Source: Succinimonas sp045124755
GTDB lineage: Bacteria; Pseudomonadota; Gammaproteobacteria; Enterobacterales; Succinivibrionaceae
Reading direction: 5' to 3' (one strand)
Length of the DNA: 64,000 bases
Assembly: GCF_045124755.1 (NCBI RefSeq)
Contig: NZ_JBGVMK010000025.1
Shown: in pieces, positions 36,353-44,984 of the stretch
Layout of the letters: each line of letters starts with the position of its first letter
How positions within the stretch are numbered: position 1 is the stretch's first letter
The notes under the pieces: generated by a model
What the model saw: only the letters and a program-made list of their open reading frames with translations
Told to the model about the DNA's origin: nothing
Databases searched by the model: none
Made by a program: the position numbers and the translations under genes

Positions 36353-38812
36353 TTACCGCTGGTAATAATCAAAGCTCACCCGGAGATGCTGCTTAATGTA
36401 GGAGAGATCCAAAGGACAGAAGGAATGGAAGCGCGTCCGGAAAACGGCATTCTCAGGATCCGGCACCCTTTCGCCGTAAAAGCTCATGCTCCGGAAAACG
36501 TAATCACCGAGGCGGGAACTGTAGGGGCGGATCACGCCCTTTTTGTCCCGGTAGCCCCGGATCCCCATGAAGTTTGACCAGTAGTTTTTAATGATCCCCG
36601 GAGTGCCGGCGGGAGAATAAAGCTCGAGCTGCAGGGGAAGCTTCTGCTGATACTTGTCGGGGGTGATGGCGCCGTTCTCCGTTTCCGCAAAGTACATGGT
36701 GGCATCCCGGCAGAAGAGCTTGGGATCAATAACCGCCCGATCCCGGAGCTCCCGGGAGATCTCCCCCGCATCCGGAAGCTCCGCCTCGGCATCCGGAGGC
36801 GGGGAAACGGCAAATTTCAGGGCGTCAATGCTGAAGCCGGCGGTTTCGAGACTGATTTCTCCTTTGATGGGGGATCCGGATTCGTCCCGGAGAGCGGTGA
36901 GCTCGCATTCATAGGTGTTTCCGAAGGCTCCCATAAAAAGAGGCTCTCCGGCCCGGCAGGAAACCTGTCCGGTCTCACCGGACTCGGGAGGCTGAGCCCG
37001 GATCTGGCACTCGGGATCCGTATCGCAGGAAAGCGTCCTTTTAAGTAGAGCCTCCGCATCGGGAATCCCGAAGCCGTATCTTCCGTGGTAGCGGTAGCCC
37101 GCATCATTGGCGATCCAGCCGGGCTGCCATATCAGCATGGGGCCTCTCTCATAGTGGCGGCGAAGATTAATGCCCAGAGTGCCTGTCTCCTGGGGCCCCT
37201 CGGCCATTTCCGGAAAATCGGTGTCATTTCTGGCGGTTTCGGCCAGAAGATAGCGGGCCTGCCAGACATTGAGATCCGGGTACGCCTGATACATCAGGGT
37301 CAGAAGGCCGCTGGTCATGGCTGCCGCCGCGGAGGTGCCGTTCATGATGTCCGTGCTGTTCCCGTTAATGTTGTCCGGGGAAAGCGTCCGGTTAAACAGG
37401 GTGTAATCAGTCCGATCCTTCCGGGATACCCGGTTCGCAAACCCCGCTCCCGCTCCGGAAACGTCGGAGGTCACCACCGCTCTTTCCCGATCCTGATAGC
37501 CGTACTCGCCCCCGGGAGCGGAGATCCAGATCCCGAAGGACAGGGGACTGTATGAGGAGATTGTTCCGGAAGCGGTGACGGCTCCCGAACGGATCACGTG
37601 GGGGGAAACTCCGTTATGGCCGCCGGGATTGAAGCCGCAGTTAACCCCGAAGGAACGGCAGGGGCCCGCAAGGGTTATGGGGCCGTTTCCGGTAAGCTCC
37701 TTGACCTCCACGGTATAGGTATTCTGATTGTAGGAATTCCCGGGAGAGGATGAAACAGACACCCCGGCCTCCGCCAGAGCCTCCAGCGCCATGAGTCCGG
37801 CGGCGGTAACCCGGGTGGCCCCGGTCATGCTCCAGCTCTCATTAATGACCCGGAAGCTGTCCCGGTGCCGAAGGAGCTCCTCCAGGATATTAACCTCGCT
37901 GAAGGCAGTGAAGCTGAGGCCGTGCTTCAAAGACTGGTAGTAGCTGAGCTCCGGGAAAAACACGGACACCATCTCGGCATCCGGGGCGATGCCCCGGCTG
38001 CCTCGGCCGTTCCCGGCCCGGGCTCCGACGATACCGGCCACGGCGGTGCCATGCTGGAACATCTCCTCGTTGCTGTCCAGGTAGACCCCGTCGGGATTCC
38101 TATAGGAAAACACCGGAGCCATGGCGGGAGAAACATCGGAAAAACTTACGAGGCCGTCCCGGAGATCCTCGTGAACGGCATCTGCCGCCGTGTCAAAAAC
38201 CACGGTTCTCACGCCCTTTCCGGTGAGAGGATCTCCCTTGCGATCCCGGAGATCTGCCGCCCGCCAGAGGCCGAGGTCAAACCCCGGAAGTCCCGGAGCA
38301 TGCTGATCCTCCGGAAAGGTGCCGGTATTCCGGTAATGCCAGCTCCGGTAATGCAGGGGATCCTGATAAAGGCTGAGCTTAAAAACCCGGCTTTGTCCCG
38401 CGGCATCGCTGAAATGTATTGGGGCTTCATACTCCCGGGTATCCCCTGTCCAGGTTCCCGTCCAGACATAACGGAAGGAGCCGTCCGGAAGCTCGGTAAG
38501 CTCTCCGGATTCCGGATCCGTACCCGTGACCTCCGCCACCTCCGATCCCGGCATGATAATAAACTCCGGATCCCCCTTTTCGATATCACCCTGTTTCAGT
38601 ACCGTAAAGGAGGGAACTGTGATAACGTCAGGCACTTCCTTATTGGTGTAATGGGCATATTCCCTCTTGTCATCAAAATCGCAGCCGGAAAGACCGGAAA
38701 CAGCGAGGGCAAGAGCAGCCAAGACAGAGCAGGCGGCCAAACCCCGCGGGGCGGCGGTTCTCCGGTTCCGGGAACTAAGGACATGTGACGCCGGGGCTGA
38801 ACAGTGATTCAT
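36353..38812 (-). CDS. Subtilisin-like (S8) serine protease lipoprotein
   Basis: 819 residues from ATG 38812 (GAGG 6 bases upstream); the longer open frame adds 59 residues that do not look like protein. The start gives a signal peptide with a lipobox, ALAVSGLSGC, so Cys about residue 44 should be lipidated. Catalytic triad: D207 (VVFDTAAD), H254 (QHGTAVAGIVGA) and S494 (NGTSAAAAMTSG). A beta-rich region lies before the protease domain; about 300 residues follow it with cysteine pairs and end in a C-terminal beta domain (LRVSFDYYQR). Probably surface-exposed and degrading proteins outside the cell. No dedicated inhibitor or export gene nearby. Confidence 0.88.
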   Translation of the reverse strand: MNHCSAPASHVLSSRNRRTAAPRGLAACSVLAALALAVSGLSGCDFDDKREYAHYTNKEVPDVITVPSFTVLKQGDIEKGDPEFIIMPGSEVAEVTGTDPESGELTELPDGSFRYVWTGTWTGDTREYEAPIHFSDAAGQSRVFKLSLYQDPLHYRSWHYRNTGTFPEDQHAPGLPGFDLGLWRAADLRDRKGDPLTGKGVRTVVFDTAADAVHEDLRDGLVSFSDVSPAMAPVFSYRNPDGVYLDSNEEMFQHGTAVAGIVGARAGNGRGSRGIAPDAEMVSVFFPELSYYQSLKHGLSFTAFSEVNILEELLRHRDSFRVINESWSMTGATRVTAAGLMALEALAEAGVSVSSSPGNSYNQNTYTVEVKELTGNGPITLAGPCRSFGVNCGFNPGGHNGVSPHVIRSGAVTASGTISSYSPLSFGIWISAPGGEYGYQDRERAVVTSDVSGAGAGFANRVSRKDRTDYTLFNRTLSPDNINGNSTDIMNGTSAAAAMTSGLLTLMYQAYPDLNVWQARYLLAETARNDTDFPEMAEGPQETGTLGINLRRHYERGPMLIWQPGWIANDAGYRYHGRYGFGIPDAEALLKRTLSCDTDPECQIRAQPPESGETGQVSCRAGEPLFMGAFGNTYECELTALRDESGSPIKGEISLETAGFSIDALKFAVSPPPDAEAELPDAGEISRELRDRAVIDPKLFCRDATMYFAETENGAITPDKYQQKLPLQLELYSPAGTPGIIKNYWSNFMGIRGYRDKKGVIRPYSSRLGDYVFRSMSFYGERVPDPENAVFRTRFHSFCPLDLSYIKQHLRVSFDYYQR

Positions 38813-39508
38813 CTGGGGCCTCGCAAAATCCGGAGCCTCCAAACCGGAACGCAAAACTGAGAAAACTTGAGAAAAAACCGGGAGAAGCGCCGGTTTCAGG
38901 CAATAAAGGGGAGACTTTAGGAAATTATAATGAAGCCGCTTTGGTTTGCCATTGTTTGCCGTGAGCCTCTTTCCGGAAAGGCTGACCACCTCTCAAAATC
39001 CTGTCGGGGTATGAAAAACGCTCCGGGCTTGGGAGCGGCAGGATCCCTAGGGAAGGAGTCATTTCCGGGGAAGGCAGGGAATGGCAGAATTTTCGGGGAA
39101 CCGGGGAATGGCAGAAATTCCGGGAAACCGGAGGAAGACGGCTAACGGCAAAAAAAAGGGGGAAGAAAGGCGGCGAAAAAATGGAGATGAGATCGGAGGC
39201 AAGTGAGGTGAGGAGCCTTCCGGAAGAGAAGGAAGAAGAGGAGGAAGAAAGAAAGTAAAGAAAGAAAAGGAAGGAAGACAAGAAAGGAAGCCAAGAAAGG
39301 GAGAAAGAAAAAGGGAGAAAATAGAAGCATCCTTCCAGAAAGGCTCATTCCTGACAACACCCCGCCTGCGAAAGCGGATCCTTAATCATGACCCCATTGC
39401 CAGCAGGGGCGGATCTCGGTATATTACCCGAAAATTCATCCGATCCTCCAGAGCTCCCGGCGGGCTTCCGGAGGATTCTTCGGATATCGCAAGTAAAAGG
39501 AATCAGCC
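38813..39508. other. Long intergenic region with polypurine tract
   Basis: No gene. Two near-repeats GGAATGGCAGAA occur at about 39080-39120, both followed by TTC-GG-type sequence. From about 39141 the plus strand turns almost purely A/G. Small open frames are low-complexity artefacts. Confidence 0.6.
39141..39330 (+). repeat. Polypurine tract (G/A only)
   Basis: About 190 bases of nearly uninterrupted purines (GGAAGAAGAGGAGG, GAAAGTAAAGAAAGAAAAGG and similar), no fixed unit. It is the longest of three purine tracts in intergenic spaces of this window (others at 22433-22530 and 25208-25242). Confidence 0.8.
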
Positions 39509-40123
39509 ATGTCATTTAATGCAGAAAAAGCAGCAGAAACATCTTCCGGAAAACTTTCCGGGCAAGCATCAGGCCTCAGGTCATGGGGAACGGCGCTTCT
39601 GGCGCTGTCTCTGGCCCTGTCCGCTCCGGCTCTGGCAGCTGGAGCAGACAAAGCCGCAGCAGCGGGAGCTCAGGATGACGCCGTTAAGGATGGCACCTAC
39701 GTCATCAAGATCGGCAAAAAATTCCTGGGAGCCGATGTGTACTTTGATCTCCGGAACGGCGGGGACACCATTGAGCTTCCCAGGGCCGAGGTCACTCTGA
39801 AGAAAAACGATCAGGGCTATCATGTCCGGGGCTGCTTCACCATGTACCGCGGCGCCGAGGTTATCCTGGATCGCCAGTGCGAGCTCCGGGAAAAGAGCAT
39901 CTACTGCCGGACCGTCCCGGACTGGGTTACCGTGGCACCTGAGAACACCAATCTTGACGGCATTGAAGAGCTTCAGGAGGTGATTATCACTCCGGCAGGG
40001 AAGGACAGCCTGAACATTAAGGTTACCGATGCCTCTATGTCTGCGGGCGGCGACGTGTCTCACTTCAGCGAAGGGCCCTACGTGCTCAGAAAAAACCGCG
40101 GTGATAAATGCCGCCGGGAATAA
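39509..40123 (+). CDS. Exported protein, unknown
   Basis: 204 residues with a long N-terminal region and a signal peptide (WGTALLALSLALSAPALAAG, cleavage expected after ALA). AAGGA lies 7 bases before the ATG at 39509. The mature part is a beta-rich domain (KDGTYVIKIGKKFLGADVYF, then PRAEVTLKKNDQGYHVRGCF) with three cysteines (C109, C123 and C131), two of which could form a disulfide, plus one near the C-terminus. Periplasmic or surface location is likely. I do not recognise the family. Followed by a strong hairpin. Confidence 0.65.
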   Translation: MSFNAEKAAETSSGKLSGQASGLRSWGTALLALSLALSAPALAAGADKAAAAGAQDDAVKDGTYVIKIGKKFLGADVYFDLRNGGDTIELPRAEVTLKKNDQGYHVRGCFTMYRGAEVILDRQCELREKSIYCRTVPDWVTVAPENTNLDGIEELQEVIITPAGKDSLNIKVTDASMSAGGDVSHFSEGPYVLRKNRGDKCRRE

Positions 40124-40166
40124 GCGCCGCCGGGATCAGTAATTCTTAAGCCGCCCGGCCCCGGAG

Positions 40167-40216
40167 CCCGGTTTCGGAAAATTCTCCGGAACCGGGATTC
40201 CCGGGGCGGGCTTTTC
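40167..40216 (+). terminator. Terminator of the exported protein gene
   Basis: Hairpin CCCGGTTTCGGA / TCCGGAACCGGG around a 6-base loop (40167-40196, one G-T pair), followed by CCCGGGGCGGGCTTTT. The surrounding GC-rich sequence may extend the stem. Confidence 0.6.
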
Positions 40217-40516
40217 CGGCGACCTTCCTTCTTTCATCGGCCGTTGTTTTGCAGAGTGTAATCTCTCCCGTCCCGGCTCAAATCCCTTCGGAATAATTCT
40301 GCTTCCGATGCCGCAATCCCGCTTCCGTAAAGGCCTGAAGCCGCTCACTACGGCTTATCTCACAGCCGGAAAAATCTCACCTGCTATACTCTGAAGCCGC
40401 CCCTCTTATGCCGCCTCTTACGCCCCCTCAAATCTCCGGGATGCCTGTCAAGCTCCCCTGAAGCTGGCGTAAAAAACAAAAATCACCAAAACCTTGCCAA
40501 AATCTCACCAAAAACT

Positions 40517-40545
40517 TTGCACACGATCACAAAAATAAGTAAAAT
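40517..40545 (+). promoter_or_regulatory. Promoter candidate for RNA leader at 40552
   Basis: TTGCAC (40517-40522), 17-base spacer, TAAAAT (40540-40545; 5 of 6). Predicts a transcript beginning at about 40552, 139 bases before the gene at 40691. Confidence 0.5.
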
Positions 40546-40551
40546 ATGATC

Positions 40552-40638
40552 CAAGTCATGTTTTGTTAGAAGCATTGACCATCACCTGAAGGCTAACTCA
40601 TGTCATACAATGGCATAGCGTTTTCAGGTGATTTTTTT
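40552..40638 (+). ncRNA. Small RNA or transcription attenuator
   Basis: The predicted transcript contains TCACCTGAA (40582-40590) pairing perfectly with TTCAGGTGA (40623-40631), enclosing 32 bases that can form an inner TGTCA/TGGCA stem (one G-T pair), and is followed at once by seven T. A promoter upstream and an intrinsic terminator downstream give an RNA of about 87 nucleotides. It ends 52 bases before the 682-codon gene, so it is either a free-standing small RNA or an attenuator controlling that gene. It contains no obvious peptide. Confidence 0.5.
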
Positions 40639-40690
40639 ATAGTGCGGATTTTAGTTACCGTGTGATTTTTTTAATCAGAGATACCAGAAA

Positions 40691-42739
40691 ATGCAGATCT
40701 GCAAAGATAACAGATTTCTCCCGGAGAGCTTTTTTCAGAAATATAAGAGCACGGACAGCCTGCTTTCGGACAGCATCCAAAACTGCGGCGCCATAATGGA
40801 TATCGTGAGGGAGAGTCCTCTTCCGGAACCAGAACCGATTCGGAGCGGTATCGTAAGCGCCATTTTCGGAAAAAGCGCCTCTGTTCCCGCCGTTCCCGTA
40901 AACCTGAACTGCGAGACAACACCGGAACTCCTCCGGGAACATCCCGTGCGGGAATGGCAGGAGCTATGCCGGAAATTCCCGCAGACGAATGTTCCCCTCG
41001 CCGTAAAAGAATTCCCCTGGCTCCGAAGGGTGAACAGCCGGAGGTTCAGTATCCATGATTACCGGAACCGCTTCCGGAAGTTTCTGGAAAAGATGCACCC
41101 CTCGACCTTCATTGATCACTGGGGCCGGGAGCCTAAGGCCTACATGAAGATCATGAACCGCTATCTGGACAGCCTGCTGGATCCGGATCCCGGGAGGAGA
41201 GCCAGTCTCCGGGAGCTGGAAATCATGGACTCCTGGTATGTCCCCTTCGTCCGGGATCTGAAATTCATTCAGCTTAAGAGCTTTTTTCTGGAGAACACCG
41301 AGGAGTGCAACGAGTTCATAAAGCGGGAGAACACCGATGTCTCTCCTTCGGAAAAGAAACGCCTCAAGGATAAATTCCTGTTTTATCTTATGATGCACGA
41401 TCTGCCCGGCGTCGTTCCCGATGACAGTTCCGGGGATCCTGCCGGTATTTCCGGTAAACATTCAGGTACGCATCCCGGTATTCATCACGGTAAACATCCT
41501 GACAAGGCGGGGATAAGCCTTCTGAACAGCTACAGTCTGAGATCCGACTGGATAATGGCCTACAATCAGCTCCTGATTTCCGAAATCGTCCATGAGCCGG
41601 GACTGGAGGGAGTTCTGATAAACCTGATCCTGAGCAAGATCCCCGCCGCCCGAAATGCCTTCCTGCTGCTGCCCTTTCCGCTCTGGTTCTTTCTGGATGA
41701 TCCCCGGCTCCTTCGGCTCTTCACCGATGACCCCACCGCCGTTATCGCCGAGATGATGCCGGCTTTCCGCATCACCTTCCCCATCTACCGGGAACAGACC
41801 ATTATCAATCTCCGGATGCTGATGAACGGTCAGAGTCTTACCGCCAGCTCCAGTGTTATGCAGGAATACATGGCCCTCCACGGCGTGCCCCGTTCCGGAA
41901 TCACGAATCTTATCTTTGCCTCCTTAACGGAAAAGGCCCGGCAGAATCTGATCAAGAATCGTGCGGTCAGGTTTACCGCCAGAGTAAGTTCCGAGCCGGG
42001 GCAGGAAATAAGCCGGGAGCATGCTCTCACGGACAGCTTTATTGAAAATGCCACCTCTGCAGAAGCCCGCTGCTACCAGCTCATTATTCATCTCTTCGAC
42101 AAGATCATCAATGACGAAAACTGCAGCGTCCGGTATCTGGCAGAGAATCTGGCTGACATCAGGGCCGGAAATAACTCCCGCGCTGCCAATGCGGTTCCGG
42201 CGTTAAGCTTCGAAGCCCTCCAAAAGCTCGGTCTTTGCGGCTTCCCTCTGAGCCTCCAGAGAATCAATCCCCGCTACCGCTCCAACATCGACCAGAATGC
42301 GCACCATAACCTGCCCTATGCGGCGATGATTTTTACCAGCACCATGATGGCCAAGACCGCGAGTCTGATCTGGGTGATGAAGGCACTGACCGGAAAACAC
42401 ATCACCACCCGGGATAACGAAATGGTGAAGTCCGTGGTAAACAGATCTCTGGCGGTGCTGACCCGGTATCTTAACGATCCGGAGTTCTGGCCTGAACCTC
42501 TTGCCGGAAAAGCGGAGCCCCGGAAAAACGGCGGGAAAAGCGGGGCTAAGGCTTCCGGGAAGGGAGCGAAAAATACGGGGAGGAAAAATGCTGGGAAGTA
42601 CGCCAGGGGAAGCTCCGAAAAGGCGGGGCGGAAAAGCGCTGTAAAGGGGGCTGGTACTGCGAAGGAGGCGCAGAAATGCTCTGTAAAAACAGCTCGGAAG
42701 AAACAGTCCGGGGAGTCCCTGAAAGTGGAAAACTCCTGA
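40691..42739 (+). CDS. Large unknown protein with histone-H1-like basic tail
   Basis: 682 residues. No signal peptide or membrane helix. A long helical body (for example EFPWLRRVNSRRFSIHDYRN, HPSTFIDHWGREPKAYMKIM, LHGVPRSGITNLIFASLTEK) is interrupted near residue 250 by a Gly/His-rich low-complexity segment (SGKHSGTHPGIHHGKHPDK). The last 70 residues are a lysine/alanine/glycine tail (AKASGKGAKNTGRKNAGKYA), like histone H1 or bacterial nucleoid proteins, suggesting binding to nucleic acid. I do not recognise the family. The ribosome-binding site is weak; expression may depend on the structured leader upstream. Confidence 0.65.
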   Translation: MQICKDNRFLPESFFQKYKSTDSLLSDSIQNCGAIMDIVRESPLPEPEPIRSGIVSAIFGKSASVPAVPVNLNCETTPELLREHPVREWQELCRKFPQTNVPLAVKEFPWLRRVNSRRFSIHDYRNRFRKFLEKMHPSTFIDHWGREPKAYMKIMNRYLDSLLDPDPGRRASLRELEIMDSWYVPFVRDLKFIQLKSFFLENTEECNEFIKRENTDVSPSEKKRLKDKFLFYLMMHDLPGVVPDDSSGDPAGISGKHSGTHPGIHHGKHPDKAGISLLNSYSLRSDWIMAYNQLLISEIVHEPGLEGVLINLILSKIPAARNAFLLLPFPLWFFLDDPRLLRLFTDDPTAVIAEMMPAFRITFPIYREQTIINLRMLMNGQSLTASSSVMQEYMALHGVPRSGITNLIFASLTEKARQNLIKNRAVRFTARVSSEPGQEISREHALTDSFIENATSAEARCYQLIIHLFDKIINDENCSVRYLAENLADIRAGNNSRAANAVPALSFEALQKLGLCGFPLSLQRINPRYRSNIDQNAHHNLPYAAMIFTSTMMAKTASLIWVMKALTGKHITTRDNEMVKSVVNRSLAVLTRYLNDPEFWPEPLAGKAEPRKNGGKSGAKASGKGAKNTGRKNAGKYARGSSEKAGRKSAVKGAGTAKEAQKCSVKTARKKQSGESLKVENS

Positions 42740-42767
42740 GCTTCCGCAGAAGGGATCAGGATCATGA

Positions 42768-42947
42768 GAAAACTCTAAAGAGCTGTTGGTGTCTGATGCA
42801 TGCCGTGTTGCGGGACTGAACATTGAGCGTGTTGTCGTAACAATGCTGGTTAATGATGTCGGGGCGTGCTCTGGTGACGTGAGGGAAAACGAACTGATAC
42901 CGCTCCGCGTCTCAGTTATTTTTGGTGATAAAGAGCTGGAAAAATGA
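42768..42947 (+). other. Fragment of an unknown gene with its own terminator
   Basis: A 59-codon open frame reads ENSKELLVSDACRVAGLNIE, then RVVVTMLVNDVGACSG, ENELIPLRVSVIFGDKELEK and a TGA, followed 2 bases later by the hairpin at 42950. The pattern of charges and hydrophobic residues is protein-like. There is no ATG near the beginning (only GTG 42789), so this is either a very small gene or the 3' end of a gene whose front has been lost. Family not recognised. Confidence 0.35.
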
Positions 42948-42949
42948 AG

Positions 42950-42976
42950 AGGACAAAACGTTTTAGGTTTTGTCCT
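42950..42976 (+). terminator. Hairpin after the gene fragment
   Basis: Perfect 10-bp stem AGGACAAAAC / GTTTTGTCCT with a 7-base loop (GTTTTAG), followed by CCTGGC. No U-tract afterwards; it could function with rho or in the reverse direction. Confidence 0.5.
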
Positions 42977-43135
42977 CCTGGCAATCTTTAAGATAGACTC
43001 TTTCTGTATTTTCCGGGATAACAAGCTGCAGATTCATCCCTTTAACCAGCCCCTGAACCTGACTTGCGAAATATCCTGAACGCTTTCAGTTCCTGAAAAC
43101 CAAACAAACAGGCTATGTTCCGCAAAAGACAGTGG

Positions 43136-43465
43136 TTAGTCCTTCTGATGTCTCTTGTCTACCTTTTCTGCCGCTAATGCCAAAAGGTGAATCAGTTCCA
43201 GAAAATCACGCTCTTTATCAGTCGCTTTGACCTTGCTTCCGTTGTCACGACTCGAAGATGCATCAGATGCAGGTTTATCTCCACCAGACTTTTTTCCGGA
43301 ATGAGTCAAAAGATAAAAAACCACGCACACGGCACAGACTGCTAAAAGAACAACAATCCACGTACCATCCATACCGTTAGAAACCGCATTTGTAACAGAT
43401 GTACTGTCAATACCATTAGTAACAGCATCTGTAACCGCAGCGTGACCATTAGAAGTACCACTCAT
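43136..43465 (-). CDS. Small membrane protein with ERDFLELIHLLA motif
   Basis: 109 residues from ATG 43465 (AGGGAGGT 6 bases upstream). N-terminal repeats of VT(D/N)AV..G pattern, one transmembrane helix (TWIVVLLAVCAVCVVFYLLT), then a Ser/Lys linker and the C-terminal motif KERDFLELIHLLALAAEKVD. The same motif, and the DNA coding for it, recurs in the protein at 44119-44607. This is the last gene of the dynamin cluster; a miniature transposon separates it from its paralogue. Function unknown; the shared C-terminal tail may contact a common partner such as a dynamin. Confidence 0.6.
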   Translation of the reverse strand: MSGTSNGHAAVTDAVTNGIDSTSVTNAVSNGMDGTWIVVLLAVCAVCVVFYLLTHSGKKSGGDKPASDASSSRDNGSKVKATDKERDFLELIHLLALAAEKVDKRHQKD

Positions 43466-43562
43466 GCCATACCTCCCTATTTCCCTTATTATCGTAAACT
43501 TCAAACTTCCTTTCCATCTTGCATAGTCATTTTCAATAATTTCGCAACATTCCCAAAATTAC

Positions 43563-43786
43563 TGTAGTTGGTTAATTTAGTTTGTCCAAAAATGCACGGT
43601 AAGTTTAATTTAATTTGTCCAAAATAGTATCCTTGGTTTAATTTACTTTGTCCATGTTTACTCCTTTGTGGCGTTGAAAATCCCGCCCGAACAAGCGTTA
43701 TTCGACATTATGGACAAATTAAATTAAACCATGCTTGGACAAACTAAATTGAACTTTTGTTGGACAAACTAAATTAACCAACCACA
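43563..43786. mobile_element. MITE, 224 bp, with multiple IS21-like terminal repeats
   Basis: Each end carries three copies of a 19-20 base repeat, GGTTAATTTAGTTTGTCCAA and variants, pointing inward in opposite orientation. Left copies begin at 43570, 43602 and 43635; right copies begin at 43711, 43735 and 43760. The outermost inverted repeats begin TGTAGTTGG / TGTGGTTGG. The element is bracketed by the 5-base direct repeat ATTAC (43558-43562 and 43787-43791), a target-site duplication. Multiple repeats per end are typical of IS21-family termini. No transposase is encoded, so it is a non-autonomous copy mobilised in trans. Confidence 0.8.
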
Positions 43787-43791
43787 ATTAC

Positions 43792-44118
43792 CAGCCCACA
43801 GATCTGCCTCAAAGCATTCATTCATAGATCCCGCAGAGATGGGGACCATCAGTTAGCTTCAAAGTGTTCTTTGACATCCGAACATCAAAGTGTTACGGAA
43901 GTGCTATTAACAGGAATTAAACAAGTAGCCAAAAATCCAGTTCCTTTAAATTCAATGGTTGCTGCATAAATTACAGATACAATCCTATTTGGAAATCTGC
44001 CAGCAGTGCCTCCCCTGACTAAAATGTTATGCCAGTGATTATTTATCGGAGTTCCAAATTTACCAGATCTGCCGCCCTAATTTGTCGGCATAACGATTTT
44101 GTCAGTATCTGTCGCTTA
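43792..44118. other. Intergenic region inside the dynamin cluster
   Basis: About 330 AT-rich bases between the MITE and the gene at 44119. No gene recognised; a decayed copy of something cannot be excluded. Confidence 0.4.
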
Positions 44119-44607
44119 TTATTCAGGAATTTCCTGATATGAGCCATCTACCATAGAATTGGCGTCTCCATGGGGCTGCTTCTTGTCGATCTTTTCCGCT
44201 GCTACTGCCAAAAGATGAATCAGTTCCAAAAAATCACGCTCTCTTTTATGCTCTATTTCATCAGTAACTTCGACCTTGCTTCCGTTCTCAGGGCCCGAAA
44301 TAACATCAGTTACCTGAAAAATCTCATCACACTTGCTTCCGGGGTGTGCAATAGCATCATATAACTTTATGGCCACCCCAGCAGCCCCAATGGCAAAGAT
44401 TGCTTCACCAGCCCTCTTAATCCACCTCCCACCGGTATTCGAATGCTCTTCTGTCTCCGCAGGATCAACCGCAGCATCTGAACATTTATCAGAACCATCA
44501 CTGCGTCTTTTATTGGAACGATTGAACTGCTCCTCACAGGCTTTATGGCTGTTGTTCTCACACGAACCGACATACGGTTCTAGGTCAGGTTCTCTATCAG
44601 GCGGCAT
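44119..44607 (-). CDS. Acidic protein with ERDFLELIHLLA motif, paralogue of 43136 gene
   Basis: 162 residues from ATG 44607 (GAGGG 4 bases upstream). N-terminal half is acidic and low-complexity with a few cysteines, then a weakly hydrophobic segment (AGEAIFAIGAAGVAIKLYDA) that may insert in a membrane. The C-terminal motif RERDFLELIHLLAVAAEKID matches the protein at 43136-43465 residue for residue over about 20 positions. It starts 7 bases after the stop of the 111-residue gene, so both belong to the dynamin operon. No known family. Confidence 0.6.
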   Translation of the reverse strand: MPPDREPDLEPYVGSCENNSHKACEEQFNRSNKRRSDGSDKCSDAAVDPAETEEHSNTGGRWIKRAGEAIFAIGAAGVAIKLYDAIAHPGSKCDEIFQVTDVISGPENGSKVEVTDEIEHKRERDFLELIHLLAVAAEKIDKKQPHGDANSMVDGSYQEIPE

Positions 44608-44614
44608 ATTACCC

Positions 44615-44950
44615 TCACATTTTCGCTTTCAACTCATCATAGTGTTGGTTGATTATTCTGATTTTTCTGAACTCTAAAACCTCATCTAAAACAGCATCGC
44701 AAAGTTCAGGATAAAACTTCTTAACAAACTGATATAGAGCCTCTGACACGGATTCATTACCAGTCAAAGAAGTCACTGTCTTATCAAGAACTTCATTAAC
44801 TGTCTTGGCGTCCAGATCCTCGAGAGCCTTGTGAAAACGGTCACACTCCCCCTCGCTAACATATTCCTTCACCAATCTACCTACTTGATTTAATTCATCT
44901 TCGGCATAATTGGCAATTAACGGCAATCCCATCGGATTAATCAACTCCAT
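44615..44950 (-). CDS. Small helical protein of the dynamin operon
   Basis: 111 residues, all-helical, no signal peptide or membrane segment: MELINPMGLPLIANYAEDEL then long amphipathic helices (FHKALEDLDAKTVNEVLDKT) and a basic C-terminus. Excellent ribosome-binding site GGAGGA 6 bases before the ATG. Sits 34 bases after the large dynamin-like gene and 7 bases before the next gene, so it is part of the same transcript. Family not recognised; it may be an adaptor or a regulator of the GTPase. Confidence 0.6.
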   Translation of the reverse strand: MELINPMGLPLIANYAEDELNQVGRLVKEYVSEGECDRFHKALEDLDAKTVNEVLDKTVTSLTGNESVSEALYQFVKKFYPELCDAVLDEVLEFRKIRIINQHYDELKAKM

Positions 44951-44984
44951 GTTAATTCCTCCACATCAGAGTTCCTCAATATTA

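Noticed and set aside
43563..43786. Possible CRISPR array from repeated 20-base units
   Set aside because: Repeats at the two ends are in opposite orientation and spacing is irregular; target duplication shows a transposable element.
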